Assembly: GCF_010015445.1 (NCBI RefSeq)
Contig: NC_053120.1
Span: 12,293,597 to 12,357,596, forward strand
Reading direction: 5' to 3'
Length of the DNA: 64,000 nucleotides
DNA from: Perca fluviatilis
Taxonomy: Eukaryota; Chordata; Actinopteri; Perciformes; Percidae
Shown: positions 39,001 to 52,310 of the stretch, piece after piece
Numbering within the stretch: the stretch's first letter is position 1
How the letters are laid out: the number at the start of each line of letters is the position of its first letter
Made by a program: the position numbers and the translations under genes
Notes under the pieces: generated by a model
Databases searched by the model: none
Seen by the model: the letters and a program-made list of their open reading frames with translations, nothing else
Told to the model about the DNA's origin: nothing

Positions 39001-41261
39001 AGAATGTTTGCTCAGTGTTGGTCAGTTACATAATATGATTACTTGATCTAAGCGCCTCTAACCCAAACAACAAACTAGAACCAAAAAAGTAATAATCCTT
39101 TCAACATCCCACTCCCTGGTAACAAAGCCTTGAATTATACATGTAGCCTACAGTACCAAAGGATCCACTTAATCCATAAGAGCTGTCTGATGAAGTAATA
39201 AACAAATAACCTGATGGTGATTAGATTGATGTGTATGTTGTCCGTGTCAAATGATGTGTTTTGATGTAGTATTTTTCCCAGGATGGATGCAGCTGTGCCA
39301 ACGAGCCTGTGTGTGTATGTGTGTGTGTGTGGGTTTGACAGTAATTTGCTTGTGTGAGTCTGTGTTTTCATGCTTTGTTTTCTCCCTTCACTCGGAGCTC
39401 AAAGCGGTCTTGTCTGAGTGCCAGTGGGGAGCAAATTGCATTATCTTATTAATAAATCAAGAGTTTTGCTTAAAGAGATACCACAGAATTAAGCAGGATT
39501 TTTTTTTCCCAAAGTCAACATCCAGGCCTTACTGGACTAAACGAAGACACGCTGACTGAACTCTAGCTGCCCTGTGAGGATAGTAGTAGGTCTGAATGAT
39601 AAGTGAAATTCTCGATAAAATGTACAATGATTGAAAGCAATTTGCCATGTCCCTTTGTTTCACTGTTTTATCTTTCTCTCTTGCTTTTCATATCTTTTAT
39701 TCCTGTCAGAAAATGTGCTAATCTAAACAACCCAAAAGGGGAAGGGCATCACACAATATACGTTTACACATGTTGAATGAGTTGGAGCCATATGTCAACA
39801 TCTTCAGCTTTTTTGACACAGTTCCTCAAATAAGCCTCTCTTTTTCTATTCTCTCTTTGTTTTACCTTTTTTATAATCTATTTATTTTGTGTCCATCCAG
39901 CTGTGCTTTGAAACCTATGTTCCATGTTTTAGTTCTTATTCTAGACCTAAGGGAGGCAGTGCAGAAGAGGAGAAGGGGACGATGGAGCTATTGCAACTTC
40001 AAAACAACATAATTTTGTTAAATTTTATCTCAGTCTCTCTCCTGGTTCTTCCTTTTCCTCAAAGGCTTGTCCTCATATCCTTCCTTCTTATCTTATTATA
40101 TGTATGTTCCTAATGCTTCCTTTTTTCTTTCTTTCTGTTCTTTGATTTCTTTCCCTCCACTTTTCTCCTCTCCTTTTCCACGTTTCTTTCCCCAGCATCA
40201 AATTTACATGTGTTGTTATAATGTGTCATGGCATTTCAAAGACTTGCTTTTACTCAAAGAGCCTCATTTCTTTTTAATAATGAAAGGCAGGTATATAAGA
40301 TATTTGGAGTTTCATTTAGACAGCTGTTCATATTATATACTTGATATGATGAGATACTGTACGCCAAGCACATATGTACTCCCAGCTTATTAGAATCTCA
40401 CTGTGTGTCGTGAGGGATGTTGCTGCTTCCCCTGACGGCTGATGATTCCTCTGATGTGCTGCTCTTTAAAACGCACAAGTCAGGAGGCAGAATCGACCGC
40501 AACCTGACCTATTTCTGGTGCTTCCCCACATGTCAAGAGTAGCAATATTTTTCCATGACACTGAGTCTTAGGTTGGGAAACTACATGTAAATTTTTTATT
40601 TGGGTGCAGAGATTAAAAACAAGACACCCCTGCCTTAACCAAAGCATCTCTTCACTGTACCGGAAAATAGGCCGTGGAATAATTATAGGTTTCTAAATAA
40701 CACTTTAAAATGTGGCCCTAGCAACTTGTTCATGTTGTTTTGCAGTATGGTACACAATACGATTAATAGATAGAAAGTAGTACAAGTACTTTGGCTGATT
40801 AGATGTTGTTTACAACAACTAACAATGTTCAATACCCGGTGCTCTGACTTGATGTTTAGATCTAAATTTGGGGTCCAGTATTAGCCCCACAATCACACCA
40901 CAGTATAGTTACATACATTATAGTCACATTTAAAGACTTTTGAAACTTTTGACTGCACAAGGGAGGTGAATGAGAATGAGTGAGTAACATAAGATAGTCT
41001 TCCTGGCTAAACTTACGCTAAGCTTCATTAAACGTTACTTGTAGATATTACAAGTACTCAAACCTAGAAATAATTCATAATAATCGGACACACAAAAAAA
41101 AATCCCCCAATATTTAAGTGTCATAAAGTGTGATTAAGTGAAATATCCAAAAATAAAATGAAGAAAAACAATTACATAATCAGTTACATATGCCAAGATG
41201 TTTTGCTAAGTCATGAACTTACATTTACAGTCACTTTTGTACAGGGACTTAGATTTTTACC

Positions 41262-41523
41262 TCCGCAAAAGAGGTTATGTTTTCGGTTAGCATGGGCCAA
41301 GGAATACCCACTACATTTTGGAGCGGATCTGAATCAATGGGTGGATACACACATTATTTTTCACTTTCATTAACATTGCGAGACATGCGTTTGTGCTACA
41401 TTTATGTAGTGTTGGAATAATAGAAAAAATGAGTTCCCAACTGGAAAAATTCACACTGCATTAACTTTGTGAGATAGTGCATGCCTTGATGGAGGTCTGC
41501 ACTCTCTGAGTGCCCTTCTAGTT
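41262..41523 (+). repeat. Dispersed teleost repeat
   Basis: The strings CCTCCGCAAAAGAGGTTATG, TTTTCGGTTAGC and GCGGATCTGAATCAATGGG, and the end GGAGGTCTGCACTCTCTGAG before TGCCCTTCTAGTT, form a repeat I recognise as common in fish genomes. The two ends are roughly inverted (CCTCCGC against GGAGGTCTGC). Class not assigned; limits approximate. Confidence 0.5.
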
Positions 41524-41888
41524 TTTTAAATTGTCCATACCAGTACCGGCTTAAATTCACAATTATTTAGATGCTTTTGATGCTGACTGAGACCAAAAAC
41601 TGGGGCTTGTCTTCAATTCTTAATAGCCTTTTCCGCTTAACTATTCCGCTCTACAGTACACGTTAACCTCTGTGCTCATCACCCTGGAGCTGACATGGGA
41701 TTTCAATTTAAAGAAAATCTTTTTATTAAATGTCATACATTTCAAAGTTTTTTAAACCGTTTTCCATGGAGATGTAAGGCTTTAAATATTTAAAGCAATT
41801 TATTTCATTCATGTGTGTGGGAAAATGTGCAAACTCATATTTGTAAAACCCTTTTAATCCTCTTTTATTTCTGCTTGTGTCCATCAAG

Positions 41889-42041
41889 CCCCAGATACCT
41901 GCAACATGGGCAGTCTGCCTAACGGTGGCTGTGAATACCTCTGTCTGAAGGCCCCCCAGATCACAGATCACTCTCCAAAGTACACGTGTGCTTGTGCTGA
42001 TGGCATGGAGCTGGGACCAGACATGAGGCGCTGTGCTATAG
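41889..42041 (+). CDS. lrp8: lrp8 exon 15: EGF-like domain C
   Basis: A 153-bp phase 1-1 exon between TGTCCATCAAG and GTAAGT. It encodes (A)[20 protein letters not shown], then [20 protein letters not shown] and [31 protein letters not shown] is the conserved third EGF module that closes the propeller. The acceptor ends in AAG rather than CAG. A later AG at 41894 would give a wrong phase. Confidence 0.95.
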
Positions 42042-44085
42042 GTAAGTCGGTCACGCTCTGAAACCAATAAATCACAGGAGTCCAAGAGCGCACCTAATAA
42101 AAGGGATTGTGCTGAGAATGTCACATGAAGTCTACATCGCTGTAATCACAGTGACATGATGGAGTGCCAGGTCATACGGATAATAAACTGGTTTCACTCT
42201 CTCAACACTGCTAAAAGGAGTCCACCTCCTAATTAAGTATTTATGCATATCTTTAAATAAATGTTTAGCTTTTAACTGTTCAGTTGGTTGGATGGTATCC
42301 AACCTTATACATGGATGGCTATGGGGAACATTCCCAATGCCGTAACAGGCTGAAGGAAATACGAATAGGTTATTCCTTGGTCTCCTAGGATGACTTGAAT
42401 CTTGGCTTGTCATTTCAAATATAATTTAGGTTCTGCTCTCACCAGAGCTAGACCAACTCGTTTCTTTATAGGTTTTAGTGCTAGAGTTGTAGCTTCCTAT
42501 ACTTGTATTCCCACGTGTGCCCCTCACCCTGAAGTGTAACATTTGAGGACATTCACTGAATTATTTTAAGATTGTCAGTAAAATGTATACAGTAAATGCT
42601 TAACATAATAAATACAAAGTAATAGTATGAAAAGTATTCTTTCTGGTGGGGAATTTGTCTGCTCATATACTGTACATAATAAAGTGTATATATTCATACC
42701 CATTCATATTCAGATTTGTCTTAAACCATAACAAATAAACGCTATTGGCTATTGCAGCTTTTTATCCAAACTGAGTAGTCAGCCTTCAACAATGCAAAAT
42801 CTAATCTTATTGTATATATTATGATTGATTGAAAAGCCAACTCCTTCAGAGAATTCGGTACCTGTGCTTTAATGTAACACTATTTTGGGAAGCTGGTCGG
42901 GGATTCTCCCAGATTACCTGTGTTCCCAGCAAACCTCCATTATTTCACCGATCTTATTTCCCCCTGCTCAGCCAGTCCCCAGCCTCTACAGTCAGCACAT
43001 TGTTAGGTTGTTATCCTTAATAGACCCGCGCTGTTTCATTTTTGAACAGGTGAGGAGAAAGCAGCTGAGGAAGAGAGATAGTAATGAATGTAGGCCACCA
43101 TGCAGAGAATCCCTCTGAGAAAGGAAGGGGGAGGAAACATGGCCGTTGAGTATGCACTGAGAGAAAGAGAGAGAGAGAGAACACTTCCACTCACAATTTT
43201 TGGACTTCCTAATGTAGTACAAATATTTCTGCTGAGCCCTTATAAAGGTTTGATAAAATGCCCCCTAATATTATGTTCCTCTTGCTCTCTGGTCTGTCTA
43301 TATAATTTGCACTAACCATTAAACCTTATGACATGTATTTGGAAATGCCCAATCAAATTACTTTTTTTCATTACTTAGTCATTTGATTGTCTGATAACAT
43401 AAATAGAAAGGTGTCAATGGTGACCTGTGCATATGTGTTATATGCAATACTATATTCAAGTTGATAAAAAGATGCCAGTTGAGCTAGACATCTTATATGC
43501 ATGATCATCCCTATGCAACAATGTTTATCATTACTGTCCCTCTTTAATAAACAACCAAAAAGATGACTTTTTAAAAAGGTGGTGAAAGTGATAGATGATA
43601 TACTGTATACTTCCCTTCTAAGACAAAGCAGAGGTTCATTGGCCATGTTAATGACTGTTAATGTAGAAAGCTATGGCAATAATTCTAACTATGGCAATAA
43701 TTATCTTGTATTGATTTTACAGAATCACATGATGCAATATTGTTATTTTTCTAAAATGTCTATTATCTAAATAAAGGATTCTAGGCATAACAAAACTAAC
43801 TATTGAAGTTGAAGAGTTTGGTATATGTAATGCGTAAAAGCAGAACGCAGATAATTGCTTTGAACATCGGTTTAATTACCTTATGGTATGATTTTGCTGT
43901 TTAAAACTCTGGGGAGCTGGGAGTGTGTTAGCCTATAATCTTTTCATGTCTCATTACATGCTGAGTATTGATGCACACAGCCCAAATACTGCAACTTGTG
44001 TGGTGGACAGTACCTGCCAGCTGTTAGCATAAAGTAAAGTAAAACCCCAAATACTTATGGTCATTGTCCCATTTCCTTTGTGCAG
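42042..44085 (+). other. lrp8: lrp8 intron 15
   Basis: Donor GTAAGT, acceptor CCTTTGTGCAG. AT-rich; no recognised element. Confidence 0.85.
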
Positions 44086-44478
44086 TTCGACCCAGAGCAA
44101 CCACAACAACAGCTGTGCCAACCACCTCCACCACCATCACCACTACAACTCCCACCACAACCACGACAACAAGCGCTACAACAACTAGCACAACTATTAC
44201 CAGCACCACGACTCCCCCTACCACGACCACAAGCTCCACTAGCACCTCTGCTGCTACGACACTCAGGCCCACAACCAGAGGGCTGATGACACCTGCCCCA
44301 CCTCAGACCCCCAGGCGAACTTCTACGGAGCCACCTCCGACCCCCGCGGCCACGAGTACAGAGACGGACAGTTTCAGCAGGCCCAGTCAGAAGTCCACAT
44401 CCACACACACGCCTCTACTGGGCCCAGTGGCCCCCAATAGCATTCAGAGAGAGAGCAACGCCAACCTCTCCCACAGAG
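44086..44478 (+). CDS. lrp8: lrp8 exon 16: Thr-rich O-linked glycosylation domain
   Basis: A 393-bp phase 1-1 exon between TTTGTGCAG and GTAAGA, encoding 131 residues. The first half is nearly all Thr, Ser and Pro (RPRATTTTAVPTTSTTITTT and onward), built on ACN codons. The second half is Pro/Ser/Thr-rich (RRTSTEPPPTPAATSTETDS) and ends RESNANLSHRG, with an NLS sequon. This is the mucin-like stalk of LRP8, the target of O-glycosylation and, in mammals, the region near which shedding occurs. It is clearly longer than the human stalk as I recall it (roughly 75-90 residues). Opposite-strand open frames here are shadows of the ACN repeat. Confidence 0.93.
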
Positions 44479-46147
44479 GTAAGAATCATGGTGAGCAGGG
44501 TTTGTGCATTGGAATGTGAGTTTGTTCGCATACAGTATGTGTGTTCTTCTATGAGTGTAATGCTTTATTGCCATCACTATCGCTACCACCTGCCGTCAAA
44601 GCAGCAGGGAGTAAAAAAACACTGCTTGCATCGGTTTCCCTCCCCCCTGTCCGGCTTCTCTTTCCCTTTCGTTTCTTTGTCTGACCATTTGTCTATCTTC
44701 TATCTACATCCTCTATTCCCCTTAGTTTTTCTCTCTTGCACACACAATATACACACTAGTGTATCTCTCGGCCTGCTTGCTGTCGGTCCCCCATGAGCAG
44801 CGTGTAACAGAGCTGTCAGAGCTAACAAACGACAGTCCCTTCCATTCTCACCTTACACCTCTCATCACTCATCATTGCTTTCTGACAGCCTCTTCTCTTT
44901 GTCTTTGTCTTTCCCTCCCTCTTTCTCTCACCTCTTCTCTTTCACTGTCTCTCTCGTGGCGTGAGTTCCTTCTCGCACCAATCATGCTTTGCTGGCGGGC
45001 CAAAAAAAATACCACTTTACAGTTTGTTGCCCAGACAAGCAATGACAGCACAATATAACAGTAGTAACACTGCTTTACACAGCCACACTAAGACTTGAAT
45101 TGCATTTAGAGGTGGAGAATAACCCTTTTGCACCGCAAAGCAAAATTGATAAACCACTGTGCTGCACACCACATGCAGTCTGATTTTTGTTGCAGAAATC
45201 AGTTTTTTCAGATTTCAGTTTGAATTCTTGTTGCCAAAAACTCAATAAATCCTCCAAATTGCCTTTTATGTGTGGATTCTATGTTCTACTAGCTCCAATG
45301 CAATTGCATTTCCCCTTTTCAGACCAAAGCAGGAGACTAACAGTAAAACACTGTCCAAACATATACTGATTCATACAGTTACCGTACTTACACACTTTAG
45401 AACAACATTTAGCTAATATGTCCTATACCCGAATGACATAGATAGATAATTAAAGATTAAATAGAAGAAGCACAGGGAAGTAAAAGAAAAAGTGGTCGGC
45501 AAATGAGAAAGATTGCTTTCTGTTTGAACTCAGAATTGACAATATTGCATTTAGATCAGAGACATTTCTCATTATATTGAGAAACTAGGGGCGCGAGGAC
45601 TGAGATTGAAAAAGCTATACAGAGGGAGAGGAGAAAGGAAGGATGATGAAAGTGGGTGTGAGAGTTGGAGGAAAAGGAAGAGATAGCGACATAGGGAGGA
45701 CGGGGAAATGAATGAGATCAAGAGCGAGGAGTAAAACTAAGGATTGTTAAAAGAGAAGGTACAGTGTGTTGGGAATTGGTAGGGGTACAGATTCAATTAT
45801 TGGCAAATTATCAAAGATGTTTATCAATATTAATAAAGTTATGAATATGTGTATTAATAACTTTACCAAATTGACAAACAATCAAAACGGGGCACCACCC
45901 TGGAATCATGGACCAATAACTGAGCTGTGAAACAGTCTCATAGTGGTGTTCCCTTTAAAATACAGATCTTAATTAATTTGATTAATTTATCTGGTATCTT
46001 TGAAAGGAACAAAAAGGTGAAATTCGAGCACAGACCTGTTTAACCAGCAGCTATTACAACAAATACACAAATAATCACAAACAGCTGCTATATAAAGTAT
46101 AATAGAATTTATTTAACTTTCATTAATTGTCGATCAATAGACATGTA

Positions 46148-46156
46148 GTGTGTGTG

Positions 46157-46223
<67 letters not shown>

Positions 46224-46225
46224 TG
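46148..46225. repeat. (GT)n followed by (GTGC)n
   Basis: About 28 GT units, then four or so GCGT units. Confidence 0.95.
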
Positions 46226-46471
46226 GAGTAAAATCGTAGTATGGCAGAAAGAGGGGGAAGTGCCGAGATCGTGAGGGTAGCTAAGCTACGTGATCAAGAG
46301 GACGGATGAAGCCCCGTCGGATGTGAGACCCTTTGTAGTTCAATACAAAAACGTCAAAAATGGCTGCTCGCATGAGCTAGACAAAAATATTTAACCCCAA
46401 GAGGGTGGTAGTGGGGCTGGGTTGCAGCGCCACGTGGCTATGGGCTAGCCGTTAGCTGTTCAAGCTAAAGT

Positions 46472-46490
46472 TTGTGTTGTGTGTGGTGTG

Positions 46491-46521
<31 letters not shown>

Positions 46522-46536
46522 TGTGTGTGTGTGTGT

Positions 46537-46587
<51 letters not shown>
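46472..46587. repeat. Interrupted (GT)n microsatellite
   Basis: GT tract broken at near-regular spacing by GG dinucleotides (GTGTGGTGTG at three places), suggesting internal duplication of a longer unit. Confidence 0.95.
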
Positions 46588-46588
<1 letters not shown>

Positions 46589-47089
46589 CGGTTCGTGCGT
46601 AAAAGAGGAAAGGATTTTTTAGAGAAAGGAAAAGCACTTGGAGTCGTGATTCTCGAGGTTCTGATGATGATAATCACTCTCCTCGTTTACTCAGACTCTG
46701 GTCTAACGCAAAGTTACAGTAACCTAGTTCTCCGCGCGGGAGATAGCAGTGTAGCATTTACAGTTTCATACGGGCTACATTATTCAACACAACATATCAA
46801 CCATGCACCATGATCAGTGGTGCTTTCACAGAAATACTGTAGATGGGACTCGGTGGTCCCAAATCAGATTAATAATCAAACACGCACTAGTAGCACTAGT
46901 ATTAATCAAATCACATTTAAATGTCGTAACAATTACAGAATTAGCATTACTGACGTTAATTAACACACATGTATTATCTGCCCAGAAACCTTAAGTCTCT
47001 TACTATGTGCAGTCCGTTCGTTTTGTCCTTATTTACTACACTTATTTTTATTGCTGTTAACTGTTTTTTTTGGACATTTTATTGTATTA

Positions 47090-47275
47090 ACTGTAAAAAT
47101 TTGACTTCTTTTATTACTTGTACTGTTAAAAGCCCTCCTAGGGACAGGTGTTGCGAATTAGCCATGGCTACAAACACTGTGATACAGGCATCGGATTGTT
47201 ATTTCTGTAATAATCTATGTTTTTTGTATCTGTAACCTATTTAAATAAACTACAAATAAATAAATATATTTCCAC
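47090..47275 (+). mobile_element. Possible LINE-like 3' tail
   Basis: CTAGGGACAGGTGTTGCGAA, followed by an AT-rich stretch ending TATTTAAATAAACTACAAAT and AAATAAATAAAT, resembles the 3' end of a polyadenylated fish retroelement. No reverse transcriptase frame was found upstream. Confidence 0.3.
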
Positions 47276-47410
47276 GGTAAAACAGAACTAAATCCGGCTG
47301 CTCGTCAGCAAAAGCTTGTCTCTTCAGGGCAGCAGGGAACAAGTCTCAGTCGACTTTGAGAAGAAAAACGTTGTTTTCCGCTTCTGCAGATATGAAATGA
47401 ACTCTTTCGG

Positions 47411-47629
47411 CAGGTGATTTTCTCCAAAAGCAGTCTAGGTCGGAGGTTACAAGACCTGTTTAAAAAGATTATGGGTTTTGCCCCGTGTCTATTTGTTGGC
47501 GAGCACTTGGCATTCCTGCCCTACAGGACTCCAGTCACCACTGTTGTGGGATGTCCAATCTCTGTGCCAAAGCGTGTCACACCTACTGAGGAGGAGGTCG
47601 ACCACTATCCGTCCAGAGCACCAAAATAG
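47411..47629 (+). pseudogene. DGAT2/MOGAT-family acyltransferase C-terminal fragment
   Basis: The plus-strand frame from 47411 reads QVIFSKSSLGRRLQDLFKKI, then MGFAPCLFVGEHLAFLPYRT, PVTTVVGCPISVPKRVTPTE and EEVDHY. QVIF, GFAPC-F, PYR-P-TTVVG-PI-VPK and PT-EE-DHY are the C-terminal motifs of the diacylglycerol/monoacylglycerol acyltransferase 2 family (ER-membrane enzymes of triglyceride synthesis). Family resemblance stops at about 47608 and a stop follows at 47627. Just upstream, NSFG is followed by QVIF without the usual intervening residues, suggesting a small deletion. The HPHG catalytic region is absent, so this is not an active gene. It is probably a retrocopy or transposon-captured fragment. 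Confidence 0.7.
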
Positions 47630-50215
47630 TCCACTTGGAAAATGAAACAAACGTTCGCCTGTGTGTCAGCCTGTTAGCAACAGGCGTCGCAGCGGAAGAC
47701 AAGGAGAAGATGTATTTATTTCCCCGGTCACCGGATGCAGCATTCAAAGTCTGCTGACCAATGGGAATTCAGAGTGTTCTTGAAGGTGTGTGAACTACAC
47801 GCCTGTAGTTCTTAGACTTCCGACTATTTTGGGGACTTTTTCATATGGGAGTTTGAAATCTCCAGGCTGTCAGAATTACGTGTAGGCCCCAATCTCTCTG
47901 TCTGTGGCCACATGTTTCCTCTGTCTCAGAAAGCAGTCAGGCTGTGGAGTTGCCTGTAGGCCGCAGTTGGACATGTGTGTCTCGGGCACCTGTTGACCCC
48001 ATGTATCCCTCGTTTAAAATCAGTTTTTTGTTTAAAATCAAGTTTAACACTATTGCTGGTCCCAACAAGTGAGAGGCAATAAAGAGGCCATAGAGGAAAA
48101 AGAATTAACAGAGCACTAAACGGAACATGACAGTCCAGCACTCGAACAGGGAGGTTGAGAGTTATAAAAACAACACACTGTTGGGAGGAAAAACACCATA
48201 TACAGGGATAAGAAAAGATGGGATGGAAAAAAGGCAAGAGAGAAAGTGATTTTCAGGGAAGCAAAGAGAATGTCTGCTACATCTAGTCTTATCACTTTGG
48301 GGGCATGGGTTTTTCAGAGTTACTAAGACGCAAGAACGTTTCCTCTAGTCTCTGAAGTTGTCAGCCTCCTCACCACACCACAAGTACTCCAGATGAGAGG
48401 TGGAGCAGACACGGATGCGAAAATGGGGCATTACGCGTCTCCAAACCCATGGGCCATGTGTTATAATTTTCAACTCAGTGCACACTGTCAAGTGTGCCGG
48501 CATCAGCTGTTACACTTGTGCGGCGCTCCAGATGGCATGGAGGAACAAGGAAGAACCAGGAGCTTCAGGAATAAAAGATAAACCACAGCTGGTACACAGA
48601 ACTCATATGCATCTATTCCCTTACACATTTGCTCTTCTAATTATTCATCCATCTTTCTACTCTGAGTTAGACAATGTGTTTTTGTTTTAAGTTTTTTATA
48701 TTACCAAATTACCTGTTTGGCTTACTGCCCCTTGTCTGTTGAAACAAAATAGGGAATTCTGAAGATACCCACTTCATTTGATTAACTCAGACTGCTGAAG
48801 CTTCATATAAGCTTCAACTTTTTGCACAAAACCAGGACTGTGGATTTTGTCCCCTATCACTTGCATTGCAAGCATGTTAGAAAAAGGGTATTTTAACGGC
48901 CTGTATGAACAGGAGGAATGATTACAGCATGCAACAACTCTTGTGTAACTATGCATGCAGATAATATTTAAGTTCTTATATGTTGACTTTAATATTATCT
49001 ACTGTAGGTAACCTAGACATTAAGATAGGTGTTATATTTAAAGGAGCCAAATATACTGTAGGGATATAAATAGGGACGTATCATAGAGGCAAACAGCAAA
49101 TTCTTTTTGAACTTAAAATCCCTCCAACAATAATAGTCTTAAGGAAATTGACTTTTTTTTCTGGTTTTCCCTCTTTCTCATTTCTCTGTCTTTGCCTACA
49201 CTTTTTAAGACTGCTTCTTTCATAACTGCTGCTTTAATAAGATTCTATTAATCCACCTTTTAGAGTCTTAGGACCCATTGCACGTCACTCATACTTTAAG
49301 AAAAGACAAATTCACTTCTGCTGACTCAGGACTCAGACGCTTCACTGCTCAGTCTGAGGTCGTATCACCTGCTGTGCCTCTTTGTTACAGTATGTCTGTG
49401 TGTGTGCATGTGCATTTTATCCTATATATGATTGCATCTATGAGAGAAAATATGTCTTAATTGCATGCCCCATTTATCACCTCCCATCTTTGCGTTTTCC
49501 ATGCATACAACTGCACAGAGTGTCTTTCTAGATTGAGCTAATTGGTATGCAGGACCAGCACTGTGATCTTCTCTGTTAATCTTTCTCACTAGACTTCATT
49601 ATAGCCATCTGAACACACTTTGGCTAATGGCTAGCCTGCTGCTAATAGGAGGGCTGAGAGCAGGATTAATGTCACGCTGCACACGGACCTGTTGGGGTTA
49701 GAGTTGAAGGGGGAGTAGGGATACGAAGCATGTCTAGAATAAATGTTTACTTTGACACAATATGAAGACATGCTGTAGGAAAATGAATGACTTGCAACAC
49801 AAAATCATGTTTTTACATTCCCTCTCAAGGTCAGCTGGGCTATCCATCATGTTCCAAACCTCCACTGAAAGATGCATTGCTTCCTAAATCAAACTTAGTT
49901 TTTGAGTTGTATTAGTGCAAATTCTGATGCATTACTTCCTGGAATTGCACTTGTCTCCTTTTGTATTAAAACGCATCTCATGCATTTATATGTCATCCTG
50001 GTATGATTCATCCGCATTTCATTTACACATGCTGTTTTAAGCAGTCCTAAGTGAAATCAGATGGATTCTTTGCCCTTATATTATGTAACTATTTTTTTTT
50101 CCAACAGGATGCGTCAAACTTGTGTTTCTCTCTAGCAAGGTCTTGTGGGGGGTGTTTTGGAGGACAACTTTTTGTTTAGCTTTATTTTTCTTTCTCTTTT
50201 TCTTCTTCATCTCAG

Positions 50216-50284
50216 CTGCGAGTGATCACTACCTCATAGGTAACAACATCACAGTAGCTGTTCTGGGGATAGTCATTCCTATCG
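50216..50284 (+). CDS. lrp8: lrp8 exon 17: juxtamembrane and first half of membrane span
   Basis: A 69-bp phase 1-1 exon between CTTCATCTCAG and GTGAGT. It encodes (A)ASDHYLIGNNITVAVLGIVI then PI. NIT is a possible N-glycosylation sequon at the outer face, and VAVLGIVIPI begins the hydrophobic span that continues in the next exon. A long T-rich pyrimidine tract precedes the acceptor. Confidence 0.92.
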
Positions 50285-50404
50285 GTGAGTACTCTTTACT
50301 TTATCGCTGTGTTGCCTTTGCTTTCTGCCTGCCTGCTTCTCCCTCCTCGCTTCTCCGTCTCTGCTTGTCTCTCAAGTTTTGCATGTTGTATGTGGATGTG
50401 GTAT

Positions 50405-50517
<113 letters not shown>

Positions 50518-52310
50518 AGAGTTTGTGTGAGTGTCTGTACTCCCACCTGACTGATTAAAATTAGTATATTTTAGATTTAACAGTAACAATTGTTTTTCCT
50601 TTGAACATGCAAGTCATATGTCAGCCTCAGATTTGTATGTTTAAGCACAAAATAATATTTTGGAATTGAGAAAATGTACTGAGCTGTGGTGTTATCCAAC
50701 AATAGCCTCCTGGCCTACGGCTAGAAAAAGCCATTATGGGCCAGTAAGCTTGTCAGTCATCGCCTTTGTATTGTGCACATTGTGTCATTATTAATGTAAT
50801 TTGAGCAAATGGGAAATTCAGTTCATGTTTTGTCATCCTATTTGACGAGCTGTTATAACATTAAGCTCATGTCCGCACTCTAATCATACAGTATGCTCAC
50901 ATTGCAATCAATCCAGTGTTCTGACCTATTTCTCGGACCCAGTGGACTGAGAGTGGGTTACACAGTTACTGGAATCCGATTTTGAATAAGAGGGAAAGTG
51001 GCTTAACGAGATCAAATTGTGTTTTTGGCTTGGAGCAGTGGAAATTGTGACGTTGGAAATTATTGTCAGGGTAGAAAAAACACTATTAGGCTACCATGCA
51101 ACAACAACTAATATAAGGTGGGCAAACTATTCTATTAGCTTTAATTAAAATGATAATCTAATTTTATGGAAATATTTAATTAATTAATTTATAACCTACA
51201 GTAACTGAGAAACCAGCTAAATGTGCAAATGACCTGTGCATATGTCGCTAATTCCCTAGTGTTGAATACTTTGATAAATTATGGGATCTCTAAAACATCG
51301 TAAAGCAATTTCTTTTCTCTTTTCATTCTCAACGATTGAGATGTCAGCTCATTAAAATAACCCCCGAGACTGTTAACCCTTTCCACTCTATCCCTCATTC
51401 TGTCCTTCTGCCATTCATTGCAGCCATAAATCCCCCCATTCTGCAATTTTTGGCAGCTTTGAAACATTAATTATTGTTGGAGGTCCACAAGGGCCGGATT
51501 TCTACACCCCATTTCTCCGTTCACATCCGTTAATGCACCACGCCCACCCACAGCTCCACAAGGGGAAACAGCCCAACAATGATTATCGCTATTTAGCCAA
51601 AGTCAGGCTGTTATGCCGCTCTCTAATTGGAGTGAAAACATTTCTAAATGAGACAAAAGCTGATGTTTTTTTTTAAACCAGTGAGCATTTAGAGAAGAAC
51701 AAAGGAGGATCTGGGGTTTCCAGCCCAGTCACACAGGGATCTCAAGTGCCTATCCAACAAAAGAGCAATTAGATTGGGCTTCCACAGGGGATGCAGACAC
51801 ATCAATGGACGTGGGTACACACACACAAAAACACACCCGCACACACACTTGTGTTATCTCTCCGCGGTGACACACCACTGGTTTGGCTGTTGCTGTGTGC
51901 TACACACACATGAACTTATACATGCACTATAGACACACTCGGGTCCTAAAAGGCAGCTAGGCAGCCATGCTGATATTGTAATGAGAGGAGACAGACATAG
52001 TTTATCTCAAATTCCCCCAATCTTCCTTTCTCTCTCTTCTTCCCTCTTCTCCTACCCTGTCCACTCTCCTATCATAACCCCATCCAAAAACACCAGAGTC
52101 AGGCAGTGTGTAGATTGTGTTTAATTATTCTGCCATGGCTAGTGTAAAAGTATAAATCATAGCGCAAATGTAGCACTAGAATAATGCACCAATGACAGTT
52201 AAGCAAACTTCCAGTGCTTTTATTAAAAAAAAAAACCTAAACCCTAATCACTGGCTTCAGGACCTGAATGCTACAAGATTCAATAGAAAAGTGTGTGTGT
52301 GTGTGTGTGG

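Larger units (their letters stand above)
44479..50215 (+). other. lrp8: lrp8 intron 16
   Basis: Donor GTAAGA, acceptor CTTCATCTCAG. It holds two compound (GT)n tracts (46148-46225 and 46472-46587), a possible retroelement 3' tail (about 47090-47270) and a DGAT2/MOGAT-like pseudogene fragment (47411-47608). The GC-rich island around 46230-46440, between the two GT tracts, is of unknown origin. Confidence 0.85.

Noticed and set aside
44024..44408. Minus-strand Val-rich and Gly/Ser/Cys-rich open frames
   Set aside because: Shadows of the ACN repeat coding for the Thr-rich stalk.
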